Shown in pieces: positions 34,700 to 46,557 of a stretch of 64,000 nt of DNA; position 1 is the stretch's first letter, and every line of letters starts with the position of its first letter. This DNA is from Cyprinodon diabolis (Eukaryota > Chordata > Actinopteri > Cyprinodontiformes > Cyprinodontidae). A program made the position numbers and the translations under genes. Where the stretch lies: NCBI GenBank assembly GCA_030533445.1, contig CM060081.1, forward strand, positions 2,003,315 to 2,067,314, read 5' to 3'. The notes below the pieces were generated by a model, which saw nothing but the letters and a program-made list of their open reading frames with translations, had not been told where the DNA came from and made no database searches.

Positions 34700-37600
34700 G
34701 GGAGCTCTCGTACTCCTCGATCAGCAAAGGATCGAGGATGTAAGAGCCAGGCACCCATGTGCGATCCTCCGGACCGTAGCCCTCCCAATCGACGAGGTAC
34801 TGCCAACCGCGACCTCGCCGACGGGAGTCCATGATCCGGCGGACGGTGAAGGCAGGATGTCCATCGATGTCCAGGGCGGGTGGAGGGGAGTCGGATGGAG
34901 GGCACAGGGGGCTAGAGACAACAGGCTTGATCTGGGAGACGTAGAACGTAGGATGGATACGGAAACTCGGAGGAAGGTGTAGACGTACGGCAGAGGGGTT
35001 TATAATCTGGGCTACCTTGTAGGGGCCAATGAATCACGGGGACAGTTTCCAAGACATTCCCTTGAGGGGAATGTCTCGTGTGGAGAGCCATACCTCTTGG
35101 CCAATGGAGTACTGGGGGGCTGGGCGTCTCTTGGAGTCTGCAAAACGTTTAGTGGACCAGGAAGAACGGTTGAGGGTGGCGATGGTGTCCTTCCAGATCT
35201 TCTGACAGCGACGGATGTGATGGTTGACTGAATGGACCGAGATCTCTCTCTCGTCTGCAGGAAAAAGTGGAGGCTGATAACCGAGAGTAACCTGGAATGG
35301 GGATAAACCGGTGGAAGCTGATTTGAGAGAGTTGTGGGCGTACTCGATCCAGGTTAGGTACTGACTCCAGTCAGTGGGGTTGTTTGAGGTTAGGCAGCGG
35401 AGAGTGGACTCAAGCTGTTGGTTCATCCTCTCCGTCTACCCGTTGGACTGTGGATGATAGCCAGAAGTAAGTGACGACTTACAGTTTAGTGCGGAGCAGA
35501 AGGCCTTCCAGACTTGGGAGATGAACTGAGGACCGCGGTCAGAGAGTATTTCCTGAGGGATTCCATGGAGCCGGAAGACATGCTTCACCAGAAGCTGTGC
35601 AGTCTGGAAGGCCGTGGGAAGTTTTCTGAGGGGAATAAGATGACAAGACTTGGAGAAACGGTCGACGATGGTAAAAATGGTGGACATACCTCGGGAGATT
35701 GGGAGACCAGTGACAAAATCTATGGCGATGTGAGACCAGGGGCGAGCAGGAACAGGTAGGGGATGCAACAGACCAGAAGGTGGTTGGTGTGAGGCTTTGT
35801 TTCTGGCGCAGATGGAACATGCCAATACGTACTCCTTTACATCTTTGTGTAAAGATGGCCACCAGAAACGTCTAGAAATCAGGGCGATTGTTCGGCTCAC
35901 TCCCGGGTGAGCGGAAAACTTGGCTGTATGCATCCATTGGATCAAACGGGATCTGACAGAAGAAGGGACATAGGTCTTGTTAGGAGGACCGTTACCTGGG
36001 TCAGGTTCAGAAGCTAGGGCAGAGTTGATGAGATCCGTGATCTCCCAGGAAACCACTCCAACAGTACAGGAGGCAGGAAGAACAGGTTCAGGCGTCTCAG
36101 GTTGATCAGCAGAGTAAAGACGAGAGAGAGAATCGGGTTTGATGTTCTTGGAACCGGGTCTGTAAGAGATTATGAGATTGAATCGGGAGAAAAACAAAGA
36201 CCATCTGGAGTGACGTGGGTTAGCCTGTTTGGCGGACTGGAGATAAGCTAGGCTCTTGTGATCGGTCCACACCAAAACTGGATGCTCGGCCCCCTCGAGC
36301 CAGTGTCTCCACTCCTCCAAGGCGAGTTTGATTGCTAGAAGTTCACGGTCCCCAACATAGTAGTTTTGTTCTGCTGGTGAGAGTCTACGGGAGAAAAAGG
36401 CACAGGGGTGAATCTTTGATCAGAGTCGAGTTGTTGGGACAACACTGCACCAACATCAGAGTCAGAGGCATCCACTTCAAGGATAAACTGTTTAGCAGGA
36501 TCTGGCTGGATCAAAATAGGAGCTCTGGAAAACAGGGTCTTTAATTTCTCAAAGGCTCTTTGCGCCTCCGGAGTCCATTGAAAGGCTCTTTTAACAGAGG
36601 TTAGAGTTGTGAGAGGTAGAGCTGTCTGACTGTAGTTCCTGATGAAACGTCTGTAGTTTGCAAAACCAAGGAATCTCTGCAGCTGTTTGCAGTTCTCAGG
36701 TGTCGGCCAGTCCAAAACTGCCTTAATCTTGTCTTCGGATTGGCTTAACCTGCCCGCCCTCGAGCACAAACCCTAAAAAGGTGACAGATGGTTGGTGAAA
36801 CTCACATTTTTCAGCTTTAACAAAAAGCTTATTTTCCAACAGTCTTTGAAGGACCAAGCGGACATGTTTTTTATGCTCAGAGAGGTTCTTGGAGTAGATC
36901 AAAATGTCGCCAATGTAAACAAACACGAAAATATTCAAAAAATCTCTAAGGACATCATTGACAAGTGCTTGCAAACATGCAGGAGCGTTTGTGAGACCAA
37001 AAGGCATGACCAGATACTCAAATTGACCTAAAGGGGTCTTAAAGGCTGTTTTCCATTCGTCACCTTCTCTTATCCGGAGAAGATGATAAGCGTTTCTTAA
37101 ATCGAGCTTGGTGAAGACTGTAGCCCCCTGAACAGGTTCAAATGCGGATGCTAGTAAAGGAAGTGGGTATTTATTTTTGACAGTTATTTGGTTAAGGCCT
37201 CTGTAGTCAATACAGGGTCGTAGGGAACCATCTTTCTTGCCCACAAAAAAGAAACCAGCACCCAGAGGGGAAGAAGATGGACGGATTATCCCAGCAGCTA
37301 GAGACTCGTTAATATATTTTTCCATGGTCTCACGTTCAGGCTTGGAGATGTTATAAAGTCTACTGCTGGGCAAGGGAGCACCTGGTAATAGCTCAATGGC
37401 ACAGTCATATGGTCTGTGAGGTGGAAGAGACGTAGCACTGACCTTGCTGAAGACTGGAGCCAGATCATTATACTCGGAAGGAACAGAAGTAAGGTCAGGA
37501 GAGTCCATCTCCCCCCTACCTCTAGGGAACTGAACAGCGGGAGCTGCAGAACGAAGACAAGTCTCATGGCAGGAAGTAGACCAAGACTCAATGTGGCGTT

Positions 37601-37925
37601 CAGCCCAGTTGATATGGGGGTTATGTCGCTCCAGCCACTCAAAACCAAGCACCAAGGGAGAGCATGCAGAGGGAAAAACAAAAAAGGTTAATGTCTCACT
37701 ATGATTTCCGGAGATTAACAGCTCTAGAGGTTGTGTTTGATGAGTAACTTGATGGAGTTTCTTTCCATCAATAGCTGAGACACTGAGAGGCTTGGATAAC
37801 GGAACTGTTTCAATTTGTAACTGCTGGACCAGGTTAGAGTCAATAAGGTTACGCTCACATCCACAGTCAACGAAAGCAAACAAGGTGAGATTCTGGTTAG
37901 AGAAAGAAAGAGTGGCAGGTAGCAT
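34700..37925 (-). pseudogene. Chromovirus pol (protease, RT, RNase H, integrase, chromodomain), inactivated
   Basis: Read on the minus strand. Protease begins near 37870 with FVDCGC where D-S/T-G is expected. RT blocks follow ([16 protein letters not shown], then MPFGLTNAP), but the catalytic Y-x-D-D reads [11 protein letters not shown] frameshift lies near 36760 before the thumb, another near 36400 in RNase H (TDHKSL and [12 protein letters not shown] follow). Integrase shows the zinc finger (CSICARNK), the first Asp (AIDFVTGLP), the second (LSDRGPQF) and HPQSNG, then a TAG at 35436. A TGA is at 35034. An intact-looking chromodomain ([11 protein letters not shown], then [17 protein letters not shown]) lies at about 34730-34865. 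It cannot make a working polyprotein. Confidence 0.93.
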
Positions 37926-37969
37926 CAGATGAGGAGACTTTTCAGTTTTCCAATGGCCCGTCAGACTCC

Positions 37970-38872
37970 TCAGTTCCTCTGACGGGCCCAGGCTTTTGAC
38001 TTAGCCGGGCAAGAAGCAATGAAATGACCAGTCTCACCACAATATAGACACAGATTGCCCCCAAAACGTCGTTGTCTTTCCTCAGGGGTTAGCCTTGTGT
38101 GTCCAATCTGCATGGGTTCGACCCCCGTTCTATCTGAGTGGGAGACTTGGACAGGAACAGAATAAGTCTGATTCTTAGATTTTGGCTTGAAAACAGGCTC
38201 TGTGGATCCAGAAAAAACAGAAGCATTATTTAATGCAGGAGCAGGCACAGAAATATGTAGACTTTTTTGTCTAGAGCTGCTTCTAGCTCGAAGTCTGTTG
38301 TCCAACCTAATGGTTAAACGGATCAATTCCTCTAAACTAGCTGGTTCGTCGAGCGTAGCTAGTTCATCCTTGATATTGTCATTTAGGGCCTTAAAATATG
38401 CACTCTTAAGTGCACATTCGTTCCATCCAGAGGCTGCGGCTTTGACCCGGAAGTCGATGGAAAACTCCGCCACTGTGGAATTTCCCTGTTTCAAATTTAG
38501 CAGAGCTCGGGAGTCAATGGTTTGATTAGAGTCATGGTTAAATACTTGGGAAAATGCAGAGACAAAATCAGAAAAAGTACACCTGAAACTGGCTTCAGAA
38601 GAGAACCTTGCCTCCGCCCATTCTAGGGCTCGCCCAGTGAGTTGGGACAAAATAAATGTTATAATTTTTCTATCAGATGAAAAACTCCCAGGAGAGTGTT
38701 CAAAAATAAGTCGACATTGAAACAAAAATCCCTTACAATCCTTCTGGTTACCTGAGAATTTTTCAGGGAGACTGGGTCTGAATTCAGGAGATGACGTCAC
38801 GACCGGTGACCTCGGAGGCGGAAGTGGATCCGGAACTGGACGTGCCGCTGACGTGGCGTTAGCATTGCCCAT
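37970..38872 (-). CDS. Chromovirus Gag (300 codons, probably N-terminally truncated)
   Basis: Retrotransposon Gag: capsid-like region ([24 protein letters not shown]) and a C-terminal CCHC zinc knuckle [14 protein letters not shown] at about residues 275-288 for RNA binding. The open frame begins MGNANATS, but the same frame continues upstream (to about 39010) as a Gln/Leu-rich, coiled-coil-like segment cut off by a TAA at 38888-38890. The true start was therefore probably further upstream and the present ATG is a by-product of a nonsense mutation. Pol starts at about 37925 just downstream, in a different frame. Confidence 0.85.
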   Translation of the reverse strand: MGNANATSAARPVPDPLPPPRSPVVTSSPEFRPSLPEKFSGNQKDCKGFLFQCRLIFEHSPGSFSSDRKIITFILSQLTGRALEWAEARFSSEASFRCTFSDFVSAFSQVFNHDSNQTIDSRALLNLKQGNSTVAEFSIDFRVKAAASGWNECALKSAYFKALNDNIKDELATLDEPASLEELIRLTIRLDNRLRARSSSRQKSLHISVPAPALNNASVFSGSTEPVFKPKSKNQTYSVPVQVSHSDRTGVEPMQIGHTRLTPEERQRRFGGNLCLYCGETGHFIASCPAKSKAWARQRN

Positions 38873-39025
38873 GTAGCTAGCATATGTTTAAAGCATTTGG
38901 TTGTGGTATTCAATCATGGTATGTAACTCACGGAGGGTTTGCGCATGTCCATGGATCTGAGCGTCTTGCTCCTTAAGCCTCCGACGGAGGTGATCTGCTG
39001 GGCCTTGTGTTTGGCCGCAGTGTTC

Positions 39026-39410
39026 TGTCATGATGGGTCTAAAGCTTCAAGCCCATATGCAGAACACAACAGAGGCTGGGTGAAAAGTTTAACAGAGTTT
39101 ATTTGGTTTGCACAAAACACAAGATCATAAGCTGGAACTGGAACTGGTCAGGGCTGGAACACTGGAGTCTGCAGAGATGATAGTTTGATTAGACAACGGA
39201 GTGATGGGTTTTATGAGTCCTTGTTTACTAAGCACAATACCTTGAGGGTGTCCGGGCTTCTCTTTGAGAGAGAAGCAAGGTCTGGCAGCTGGTTATATAG
39301 GGCAGGTCTCTGATAAGGAGATTCGCCTCAGGTGTGCTGGAAGACTCCAGCCCTTGGAGAACCACGGCGCACTCTGCTGGAGGAAGGTGGTACAGCTCCA
39401 GATCCCAACA
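39026..39410 (-). repeat. 5' LTR of the chromovirus (385 bp, internally deleted)
   Basis: Same ends as the 3' LTR but lacking its central 325 bp. The join is GAGAGAAG-CAAGGTCTGG. Outside the gap the two LTRs differ by only scattered bases. Confidence 0.93.
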
Positions 39411-39415
39411 GATAC

Positions 39416-39890
39416 ATTTGGCATTACAGGGTCACAGTTTTGATTGCTTTCTTATTTTCTGATAATTGTTTGCTGTCAATGTATTGTTTGGGTTCATGGT
39501 TAAAAGCAGTAATGCCGGTTTGGAGCCTCTATATTTACATTTATGTATAAAGAACTTGGCCATAATAATAATAAAGTCAATTATATATTCCTTATCGGAT
39601 CTCTTTGGTTGAACCTTGCAATTTCCCTTAATGCCGAATCGTATAGTCTTCCAAAATAAAACAAAATCTTTGTCTATTTTTCTCTTAATGAAGTAATAAA
39701 TGTCGTTCCAGAAGGACTGGGTTAGTGGGCAGGTCCAGATTAGATGAACAAGTGTTTCAGGATTATTACAGCAGAAGCTGCAAGTGACATCAATGTTATT
39801 TTTTAAAGCGTTTCTGGATAAAGACTTTGGTAGGATAAATGTTATGGATGATCTTAAATGAGATTTCTTTAGTTTTGTTATTTATCAAAT
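39416..39890 (-). mobile_element. Fish L1-type LINE, 3' end of ORF2
   Basis: The minus strand reads the C-terminal region of a fish L1 protein: a CSFCCNNPETLVHLIWTC knuckle-like motif, then WNDIYYFI, then MAKFFIHKCKY. The chromovirus inserted near its 3' end. Confidence 0.75.
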
Positions 39891-40660
39891 TCCTGCACTA
39901 ATCACTCCATCACTTTAACATAAAGGGTACAGTTCAATTCAATTCAATTCAGTTTATTTATATAGCGCCAAATTCACAACACATGTCATCTCAAGGCACT
40001 TTACAGTTCAACCAGATCATACAGTCAAATTGATACAAAGTTTTCTATCTAAGGAAAACCAGTTGATTGCATTGACTCATTGACTCAAATACAATCCCTC
40101 ACACTAAGCATGCTTGTAGCTACAGTGGAGAGGAAAAACTCCCTTTTAACAGGAAGAAACCTCCAGCAGAACCAGGCTCAGTGTGAGCGGCCATCTGCCG
40201 AGGCCGACTGGGGTTCAAGGAGACAGAAGCAGAGATACAAAAAGCAGCTGTAAAAGGCGGCCCCGTCCAGGAAACACACAGCCAGGCAGACGAGCTCCAA
40301 GGCAGCTCCCATGCCAGAGGATGAAGAGAGCACATCCACCCAGCCACGGCCAGAGAAACAGGACCACACCTGAAGACAGGCCGATCTCCAACATCTACAA
40401 ACAAGGGTGTTGATGGAAGCAGCACAGCTGATGTTTCTTTCCTGGATGACGTCACAGCCAAACAGGAACAGACGAGGCAAAGCTACTCTGAGGAAAAGCA
40501 GAGAGAGCAGAAGGTTAGAGATTGAACTACCAGATTCTGCAGAATAGGAGAACAGAGAGAGAATGAAGCAGAATGATGAAATGGGGGTCCCTATGTCCTC
40601 CAGAAGTCTAAGCCTATAGCAGCATAACTTTAAAGACAGCTCAGGATAACCTGAGCCACC

Positions 40661-43600
40661 CTAACTATAAGCTTTATCAAAAAGGAAAGTTTTAAGTCTA
40701 GCCTTAAAAGTAGACAGGGTGTCTGCCTCACGGACTAAAACTGGTAGTTGGTTCCACAGGAGAGGAGCCTGATAACTAAAAGATCTGCCTCCCATTCTAC
40801 TTTTAGAAATTCTAGGAACCACTAGTAAACCTGCAGATTGAGAGCGAAGTGCTCTGTTAGGAACATAAGGAACAATCAGATCTCTGATATCAGATGGAGC
40901 TTGGCCATTTAAGGCTTTATATGTGAGAAGGAGGATTTTAAATTCTATTCTTGATTTAACAGGAAGCCAATGAAGAGAAGCCAGGATAGGAGAGATATGA
41001 TCTCTCTTTTTAATTTTCATCAGAACTCTGGCTGCAGCATTTTGGATCAGCTGAAGGCTTTTAACTACAGTTTGTGGACTTCCTGATAGTAAAGAATTAC
41101 AATAGTCCAGCCTTGAAGTAACAAATGCATGGACTAGTTTCTCAGCATCACCCCTGGACAGGAGATTTCTAATTTTTGCAATGTTCCTCAGATGAAAGAA
41201 GGAAATTCTAGAAACCTCTTTGATCTGGGATTTAAATGACAGGTCCTGATCAAAAATAACACCAAGATTTTTTACTTTATTATCTGAAATCAGTTTAATC
41301 CCATCCAAATGAAGTGACTGGCTAATCAGCTTCTTTTTCAGAGACTCTGGTCCAAAGACTATAACTTCTGTTTTGTCTGCATTCAGAAGCAGAAAGTTAA
41401 GAGTCATCCAGGTTTTTATGTCTTCAAGACATGCTTGTAATCTATGTAATGGGTTAGCTTCATCTGGATTTATAGACAGATATAGCTGGGTATCATCAGC
41501 ATAACAGTGGAAATTAATCCCATGCTGTCTAATAACTCTACCAATTGGGAGCATGTATAAAGTAAAGAGAATTGGTCCTAGCACTGATCCCTGTGGTACT
41601 CCACAGGTAACCTTTGAGCGTGTTGAAGATCTATCATTAACATAAACAAACTGAATTCGTCAGATAGATAAGATTTAAACCAGTCTAGTGCTGTTCCTTT
41701 AATTCCAACAAAATATTCAAGTCTTTCTAAAAGAATATTATGGTCAACTGTATCAAATGCAGCACTAAGATCCAACAGGACGAGCACAGATACAAGTCCA
41801 TTATCTGAGGCCATGAGAATATCATTAGTGACTTTCACCAGAGCTGTTTCAGTGCTATGATGAGCTCTAAAGCCAGACTGAAACTCTTCAAAAAGTTCAT
41901 TATGGTGTAAGTGGTTGCAAACTTGTTTGGCAACTACTTTCTCAAGAATTTTGGATAAGAAAGGAAGATTGGATATAGGTCTATAATTGACCAAGTCATC
42001 TGGGTCAAGAGACGGTTTCTTAAGCAGAGGTTTAATTACAGCAACCTTAAAAGCTTTAGGTACATATCCCTGTAACAGAGATAGATTAATCAGATCTAAA
42101 ATGGAGGAGGAGATCAAAGGGAATACCTCCTTAAATAACCTGGTTGGAACTGGATCTAACATACAAGTTGAAGGCTTAGATGAAGACAATAATTTTGCTA
42201 ATTCAGAAAGTTCAACTGGATCAAAGCAGTCTAAACCCGGTTCAGATTCCATGACTACCTCAGGTACAATCGCGGATAGAGGAGTGCTTATGATCTTATT
42301 TTTAATAAGATCAATCTTATTTATAAAGAATCCCATAAAATCATTGCTGCTAAGAGCAGGTGGAATGGACAGTTCAACAGAGCTATGGCTCTGGGTGAGT
42401 TTGGCAACTGTATTAAAAAGAAATCTAGGATTATTCTTATTCTCCTCTATTAATGAGGAGAAGTATGCTGCTCTTGCTTTACAAAGGGTCCTCTTATACA
42501 GCAGTAAACCATTTTTCCAGACTAGGAAGGACTCCCGCAGGCCTGTGGAGCGATATTTTCTCTCCAGTTTCCTAGCATTTTGCTTCAAAGTACGCAGCTC
42601 TGCATTAAACCAAGGAGCAAGCTTTCTATTTTCAACGGTTTTCATTTTCAAGGGAGCTGCGTTGTCTAAGGCAGTACGCAGAGAACTAGCAACCCCATCA
42701 ACAAAATCATCAACCTGTGAAGGGGAATAAGCTATGCTTTTGCACTCTGCAGCACTGCTCAGCGACACAGAGGAGAGAGAAAGTGAAGCAGATTCTTTAA
42801 AATTTATAACTGCACTATCTGATAAAGATCTACTAAAATTGAACCTTCTTTTGGGGGAGGAGAACTCTGTTAAAGTAATCCTGAAGGTTATTAGAAAGTG
42901 GTCAGAGAGGACAGGGTTGTGAGGAAATACTGTTATTTCTTCACATTCTATGCCGTATGTCAGCACAAGATCCAAAGTATGAAGATGAGAATGTGTGGGA
43001 CTATTCACATTTTGAACAAAGCCAATAGTGTCTAAGATAGCATTAAAGGCTGCTCTTAAGCTATCGCCTTCAATGTCAGCATGGATGTTAAAATCTCCCA
43101 CTATGATGACCCTGTCAGTATTTAATACCAAATCAGAAAGGAACTCTGAAAACTTATCTAAAAATTCAGAGTAAGGACCTGGCGGACGATACAAAGTTAC
43201 AAAAAGAAGAGGTTTTCTTGCCTTGAAATTTGGATGAGGGAAATTAAGGGTTAAATGTTCAAAAGAGTTGTAGGTATTAACTGTTTTGGGAGTAATCAGT
43301 AAGTCAGACTGGAAGATTGTTGCTACTCCTCCTCCTCGCCCAGAACTTCTGGGTATGTGAAAATTTAAATAGCTTGAAGGAGTTGCCTCATTTATGCTCA
43401 CATAATCCTCTTGCTGCAGCCAGGTTTCTGTAAGGCAACACAAGTCAATGTGATTATCACAAATCAAGTCATTAACTAGCAGACTTTTAGAGGAAAGCGA
43501 TCTTATGTTAAACAGACCGCATTTAATTGTTTTAACTTTTTCCCCAATTGGAGTTATTTTGATTTTAATTAGATTATCATGATTTACTCCTTTGGGAATC

Positions 43601-43706
43601 TTTGCTAATTTATTAGATTTTGGTCGTGGGCAAGACACTGTCTGGATGGAGTAAAGAGTGGGTAACAGTAGAGAAGCTGCAGAGATGTGTGTTAAACTAC
43701 AACTCT
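40661..43706 (-). pseudogene. L2 ORF2 (apurinic endonuclease + reverse transcriptase), one frameshift
   Basis: ORF2 nicks target DNA and copies the element's RNA onto it. Endonuclease motifs are visible: [15 protein letters not shown] (Glu), [21 protein letters not shown] (Asp-His). RT follows: [41 protein letters not shown] with the Y-A-D-D site. Compared with the plus-strand copy, one base is missing at about 41659 (plus strand GAATTCGTCAGATAG against GAATTCGATCAGATAG), which splits the frame just before the [10 protein letters not shown] block. The frame upstream of 43707 runs into the inserted copy, so the native start is not certain. Confidence 0.92.
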
Positions 43707-45805
43707 GCAGTGCTGCAGAGTGCAAAAGTATAGCTTATTCCCCTTCACAGGTTGATGATTTTGTTGATGGGGTTGCTAGTTCTCTGCGTACTGCCTTAGA
43801 CAACGCAGCTCCTTTGAAAATGAAAACCGTTAAAAATAGAAAGCTTGCTCCTTGGTTTAATGCAGAGCTGCGTACTTTGAAGCAAAATGCTAGGAAACTG
43901 GAGAGAAAATATCGCTCCACAGGCCTGCAGGAGTCCTTCCTAGTCTGGAAAAATGATTTACTGCTGTATAAGAGGACCCTTTGTAAAGCAAGAGCAGCAT
44001 ACTTCTCCTCATTAATAGAGGAGAATAAGAATAATCCTAGATTTCTTTTTAATACAGTTGCCAAACTCACCCAGAGCCATAGCTCTGTTGAACCGTCCAT
44101 TACACCTGCTCTTAACAGCAATGATTTTATGGGATTCTTTATAAATAAGATTGATCTTATTAAAAATAAGATCATAAGCACTCCTCTATCCGCGATTGTA
44201 CCTGAGGTAGTCATGGAATCTGAACCGGGTTTAGACTGCTTTGATCCAGTTGAACTTTCTGAATTAGCAAAATTATTGTCTTCATCTAAGCCTTCAACTT
44301 GTATGTTAGATCCAGTTCCAACCAGGTTATTTAAGGAGGTATTCCCTTTGATCTCCTCCTCCATTTTAGATGTGATTAATCTATCTCTGTTACAGGGATA
44401 TGTACCTAAAGCTTTTAAGGTTGCTGTAATTAAACCTCTGCTAAAGAAACCGTCTCTTGACCCAGATGACTTGGTTAATTATAGACCTATATCCAATCTT
44501 CCTTTCTTATCCAAAATTCTTGAGAAAGTAGTTGCCAAACAAGTTTGCGACCACTTCCACCATAATGAACTTTTTGAAGAGTTTCAGTCTGGCTTTAGAG
44601 CTCATCATAGCACTGAAACAGCTCTGGTGAAAGTCACTAATGATATTCTCATGGCCTCAGATAATGGACTTGTATCTGTGCTCGTCCTGTTGGATCTTAG
44701 TGCTGCATTTGATACAGTTGACCATAATATTCTTTTAGAAAGACTTGAATATTTTGTTGGAATTAAAGGAACAGCACTAGACTGGTTTAAATCTTATCTA
44801 TCTGATCGAATTCAGTTTGTTTATGTTAATGATAGATCTTCAACACACTCAAAGGTTACCTGTGGAGTACCACAGGGATCAGTGCTAGGACCAATTCTCT
44901 TTACTTTATACATGCTCCCAATTGGTAGACTTATTAGACAGCATGGGATTAATTTCCACTGTTATGCTGATGATACCCAGCTATATCTGTCTATAAATCC
45001 AGATGAAGCTAACCCATTACATAGATTACAAGCATGTCTTGAAGACATAAATACCTGGATGACTCTTAACTTTCTGCTTCTGAATGCAGACAAAACAGAA
45101 GTTATAGTCTTTGGACCAGAGTCTCTGAAAAAGAAGCTGATTAGCCAGTCACTTCATTTGGATGGGATTAAACTGATTTCAGATAATAAAGTAAAAAATC
45201 TTGGTGTTATTTTTGATCAGGACCTGTCATTTAAATCCCAGATCAAAGAGGTTTCTAGAATTTCCTTCTTTCATCTGAGGAACATTGCAAAAATTAGAAA
45301 TCTCCTGTCCAGGGGTGATGCTGAGAAACTAGTCCATGCATTTGTTACTTCAAGGCTGGACTATTGTAATTCTTTACTATCAGGAAGTCCACAAACTGTA
45401 GTTAAAAGCCTTCAGCTGATCCAAAATGCTGCAGCCAGAGTTCTGATGAAAATTAAAAAGAGAGATCATATCTCTCCTATCCTGGCTTCTCTTCATTGGC
45501 TTCCTGTTAAATCCAGAATAGAATTTAAAATCCTCCTTCTCACATATAAAGCCTTAAATGGCCAAGCTCCATCTGATATCAGAGATCTGATTGTTCCTAA
45601 TGTTCCTAACAGAGCACTTCGCTCTCAATCTGCAGGTTTACTAGTGGTTCCTAGAATTTCTAAAAGTAGAATGGGAGGCAGATCTTTTAGTTATCAGGCT
45701 CCTCTCCTGTGGAACCAACTACCAGTTTTAGTCCGTGAGGCAGACACCCTGTCTACTTTTAAGGCTAGGCTTAAAACTTTCCTTTTTGATAAAGCTTATA
45801 GTTAG
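43658..45805 (+). CDS. L2 ORF2, RT part, open frame (715 codons)
   Basis: Intact RT-bearing frame without the endonuclease. The first 16 or so codons come from flanking minus-strand L2 sequence; L2 protein starts at [16 protein letters not shown] blocks are all visible: [48 protein letters not shown] and [10 protein letters not shown] (Y-A-D-D at about 44962-44973), followed by a long C-terminal region ending LFDKAYS. No frameshift. Lacking the endonuclease and a native promoter, it should not retrotranspose by itself. Confidence 0.9.
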   Translation: MGNSREAAEMCVKLQLCSAAECKSIAYSPSQVDDFVDGVASSLRTALDNAAPLKMKTVKNRKLAPWFNAELRTLKQNARKLERKYRSTGLQESFLVWKNDLLLYKRTLCKARAAYFSSLIEENKNNPRFLFNTVAKLTQSHSSVEPSITPALNSNDFMGFFINKIDLIKNKIISTPLSAIVPEVVMESEPGLDCFDPVELSELAKLLSSSKPSTCMLDPVPTRLFKEVFPLISSSILDVINLSLLQGYVPKAFKVAVIKPLLKKPSLDPDDLVNYRPISNLPFLSKILEKVVAKQVCDHFHHNELFEEFQSGFRAHHSTETALVKVTNDILMASDNGLVSVLVLLDLSAAFDTVDHNILLERLEYFVGIKGTALDWFKSYLSDRIQFVYVNDRSSTHSKVTCGVPQGSVLGPILFTLYMLPIGRLIRQHGINFHCYADDTQLYLSINPDEANPLHRLQACLEDINTWMTLNFLLLNADKTEVIVFGPESLKKKLISQSLHLDGIKLISDNKVKNLGVIFDQDLSFKSQIKEVSRISFFHLRNIAKIRNLLSRGDAEKLVHAFVTSRLDYCNSLLSGSPQTVVKSLQLIQNAAARVLMKIKKRDHISPILASLHWLPVKSRIEFKILLLTYKALNGQAPSDIRDLIVPNVPNRALRSQSAGLLVVPRISKSRMGGRSFSYQAPLLWNQLPVLVREADTLSTFKARLKTFLFDKAYS

Positions 45806-46533
45806 GGTGGCTCAGGTTATCCTGAGCTCTCTCTCTATAGTTCTGCTGCTATAGGCTTAGACTTTTGGAGGACATAGGGACCCCCATTTCATCATTCTGC
45901 TTCATTCTCTCTCTGTTCTCCTATTCTGCAGAATCTGTTTGTTCAATCTCTAACCTTCTGCTCTCTCTGCTTTTCCTCAGAGTAGCTTTGCCTCGTCTGT
46001 TCCTGTTTGGCTGTGACTTCATCCAGGAAAGAAACATCAGCTGTGCTGCTTCCATCAACACCCTTGTTTGTAGATGTTGGAGATCGGCCTGTCTTCCAGT
46101 ATGGTCCTGTTTCTCTGGCCGTGGCTGGGTGGATGTGCTCTCTTCATCCTCTGGCATGGGAGCTGCCTTGGAGCTCGTCTGCCTGGCTGTGTGTTTCCTG
46201 GACGGGGCCGCCTTTTACAGCTGCTTTTTGTATCTCTGCTTCTGTCTCCTTGAACCCCAGTCGGCCTCGGCAGATGGCCGCTCACACTGAGCCTGGTTCT
46301 GCTGGAGGTTTCTTCCTGTTAAAAGGGAGTTTTTCCTCTCCACTGTAGCTACAAGCATGCTTAGTGTGAGGGATTGTATTTGAGTCAATGAGTCAATGCA
46401 ATCAACTGGTTTTCCTTAGATAGAAAACTTTGTATCAATTTGACTGTATGATCTGGTTGAACTGTAAAGTGCCTTGAGATGACATGTGTTGTGAATTTGG
46501 CGCTATATAAATAAACTGAATTGAATTGAATTG
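43707..46533 (+). mobile_element. L2-clade LINE, 5'-truncated plus-strand copy nested in the minus-strand copy
   Basis: It begins at GCAGTGCTGCAGAG (matching ORF2 of the minus copy around 42750-42770) and ends with GAATTGAATTGAATTG. It lies between ORF1 and ORF2 of the minus-strand element, so it inserted after that one. The two copies are nearly identical over about 2.8 kb, forming a large inverted repeat with arms 39933-42770 and 43707-46533. No clear TSD. Confidence 0.9.
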
Positions 46534-46557
46534 CTTCCTGGTCTGCACCCTGGGGGG

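Larger units (their letters stand above)
33937..39410 (-). mobile_element. Ty3/gypsy chromovirus-type LTR retrotransposon, complete insertion
   Basis: Two LTRs (33937-34647 and 39026-39410) with TG...CA ends flank gag, protease, RT, RNase H, integrase and chromodomain sequence read on the minus strand. A 5-bp target-site duplication GATAC is perfect at 33932-33936 and 39411-39415, so the whole insertion is intact in outline. A polypurine tract (GAGAGGGGGGTAC on the minus strand) abuts the LTR at 34648. A canonical TGG primer-binding start was not seen next to the 5' LTR. Coding regions carry several disabling changes. Confidence 0.95.

Noticed and set aside
34471..34982. Overlapping 137-144 codon ORFs on both strands
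   Set aside because: Out-of-frame readings over the chromovirus LTR and chromodomain.
41987..42730. 247-codon plus-strand ORF (and its mirror at 43735-44364)
   Set aside because: Antisense shadow of L2 ORF2; both copies show the same shadow.
39933..46533. Twin-priming inversion of a single L2 insertion
   Set aside because: Both arms have their own 3' tail, and ORF1 of the minus copy lies beyond the plus copy, so two separate insertions fit better.
43707..46533. Target-site duplication of the nested L2
   Set aside because: Sequences on both sides (ACAACTCT left, CTTCCTGG right) share no direct repeat.
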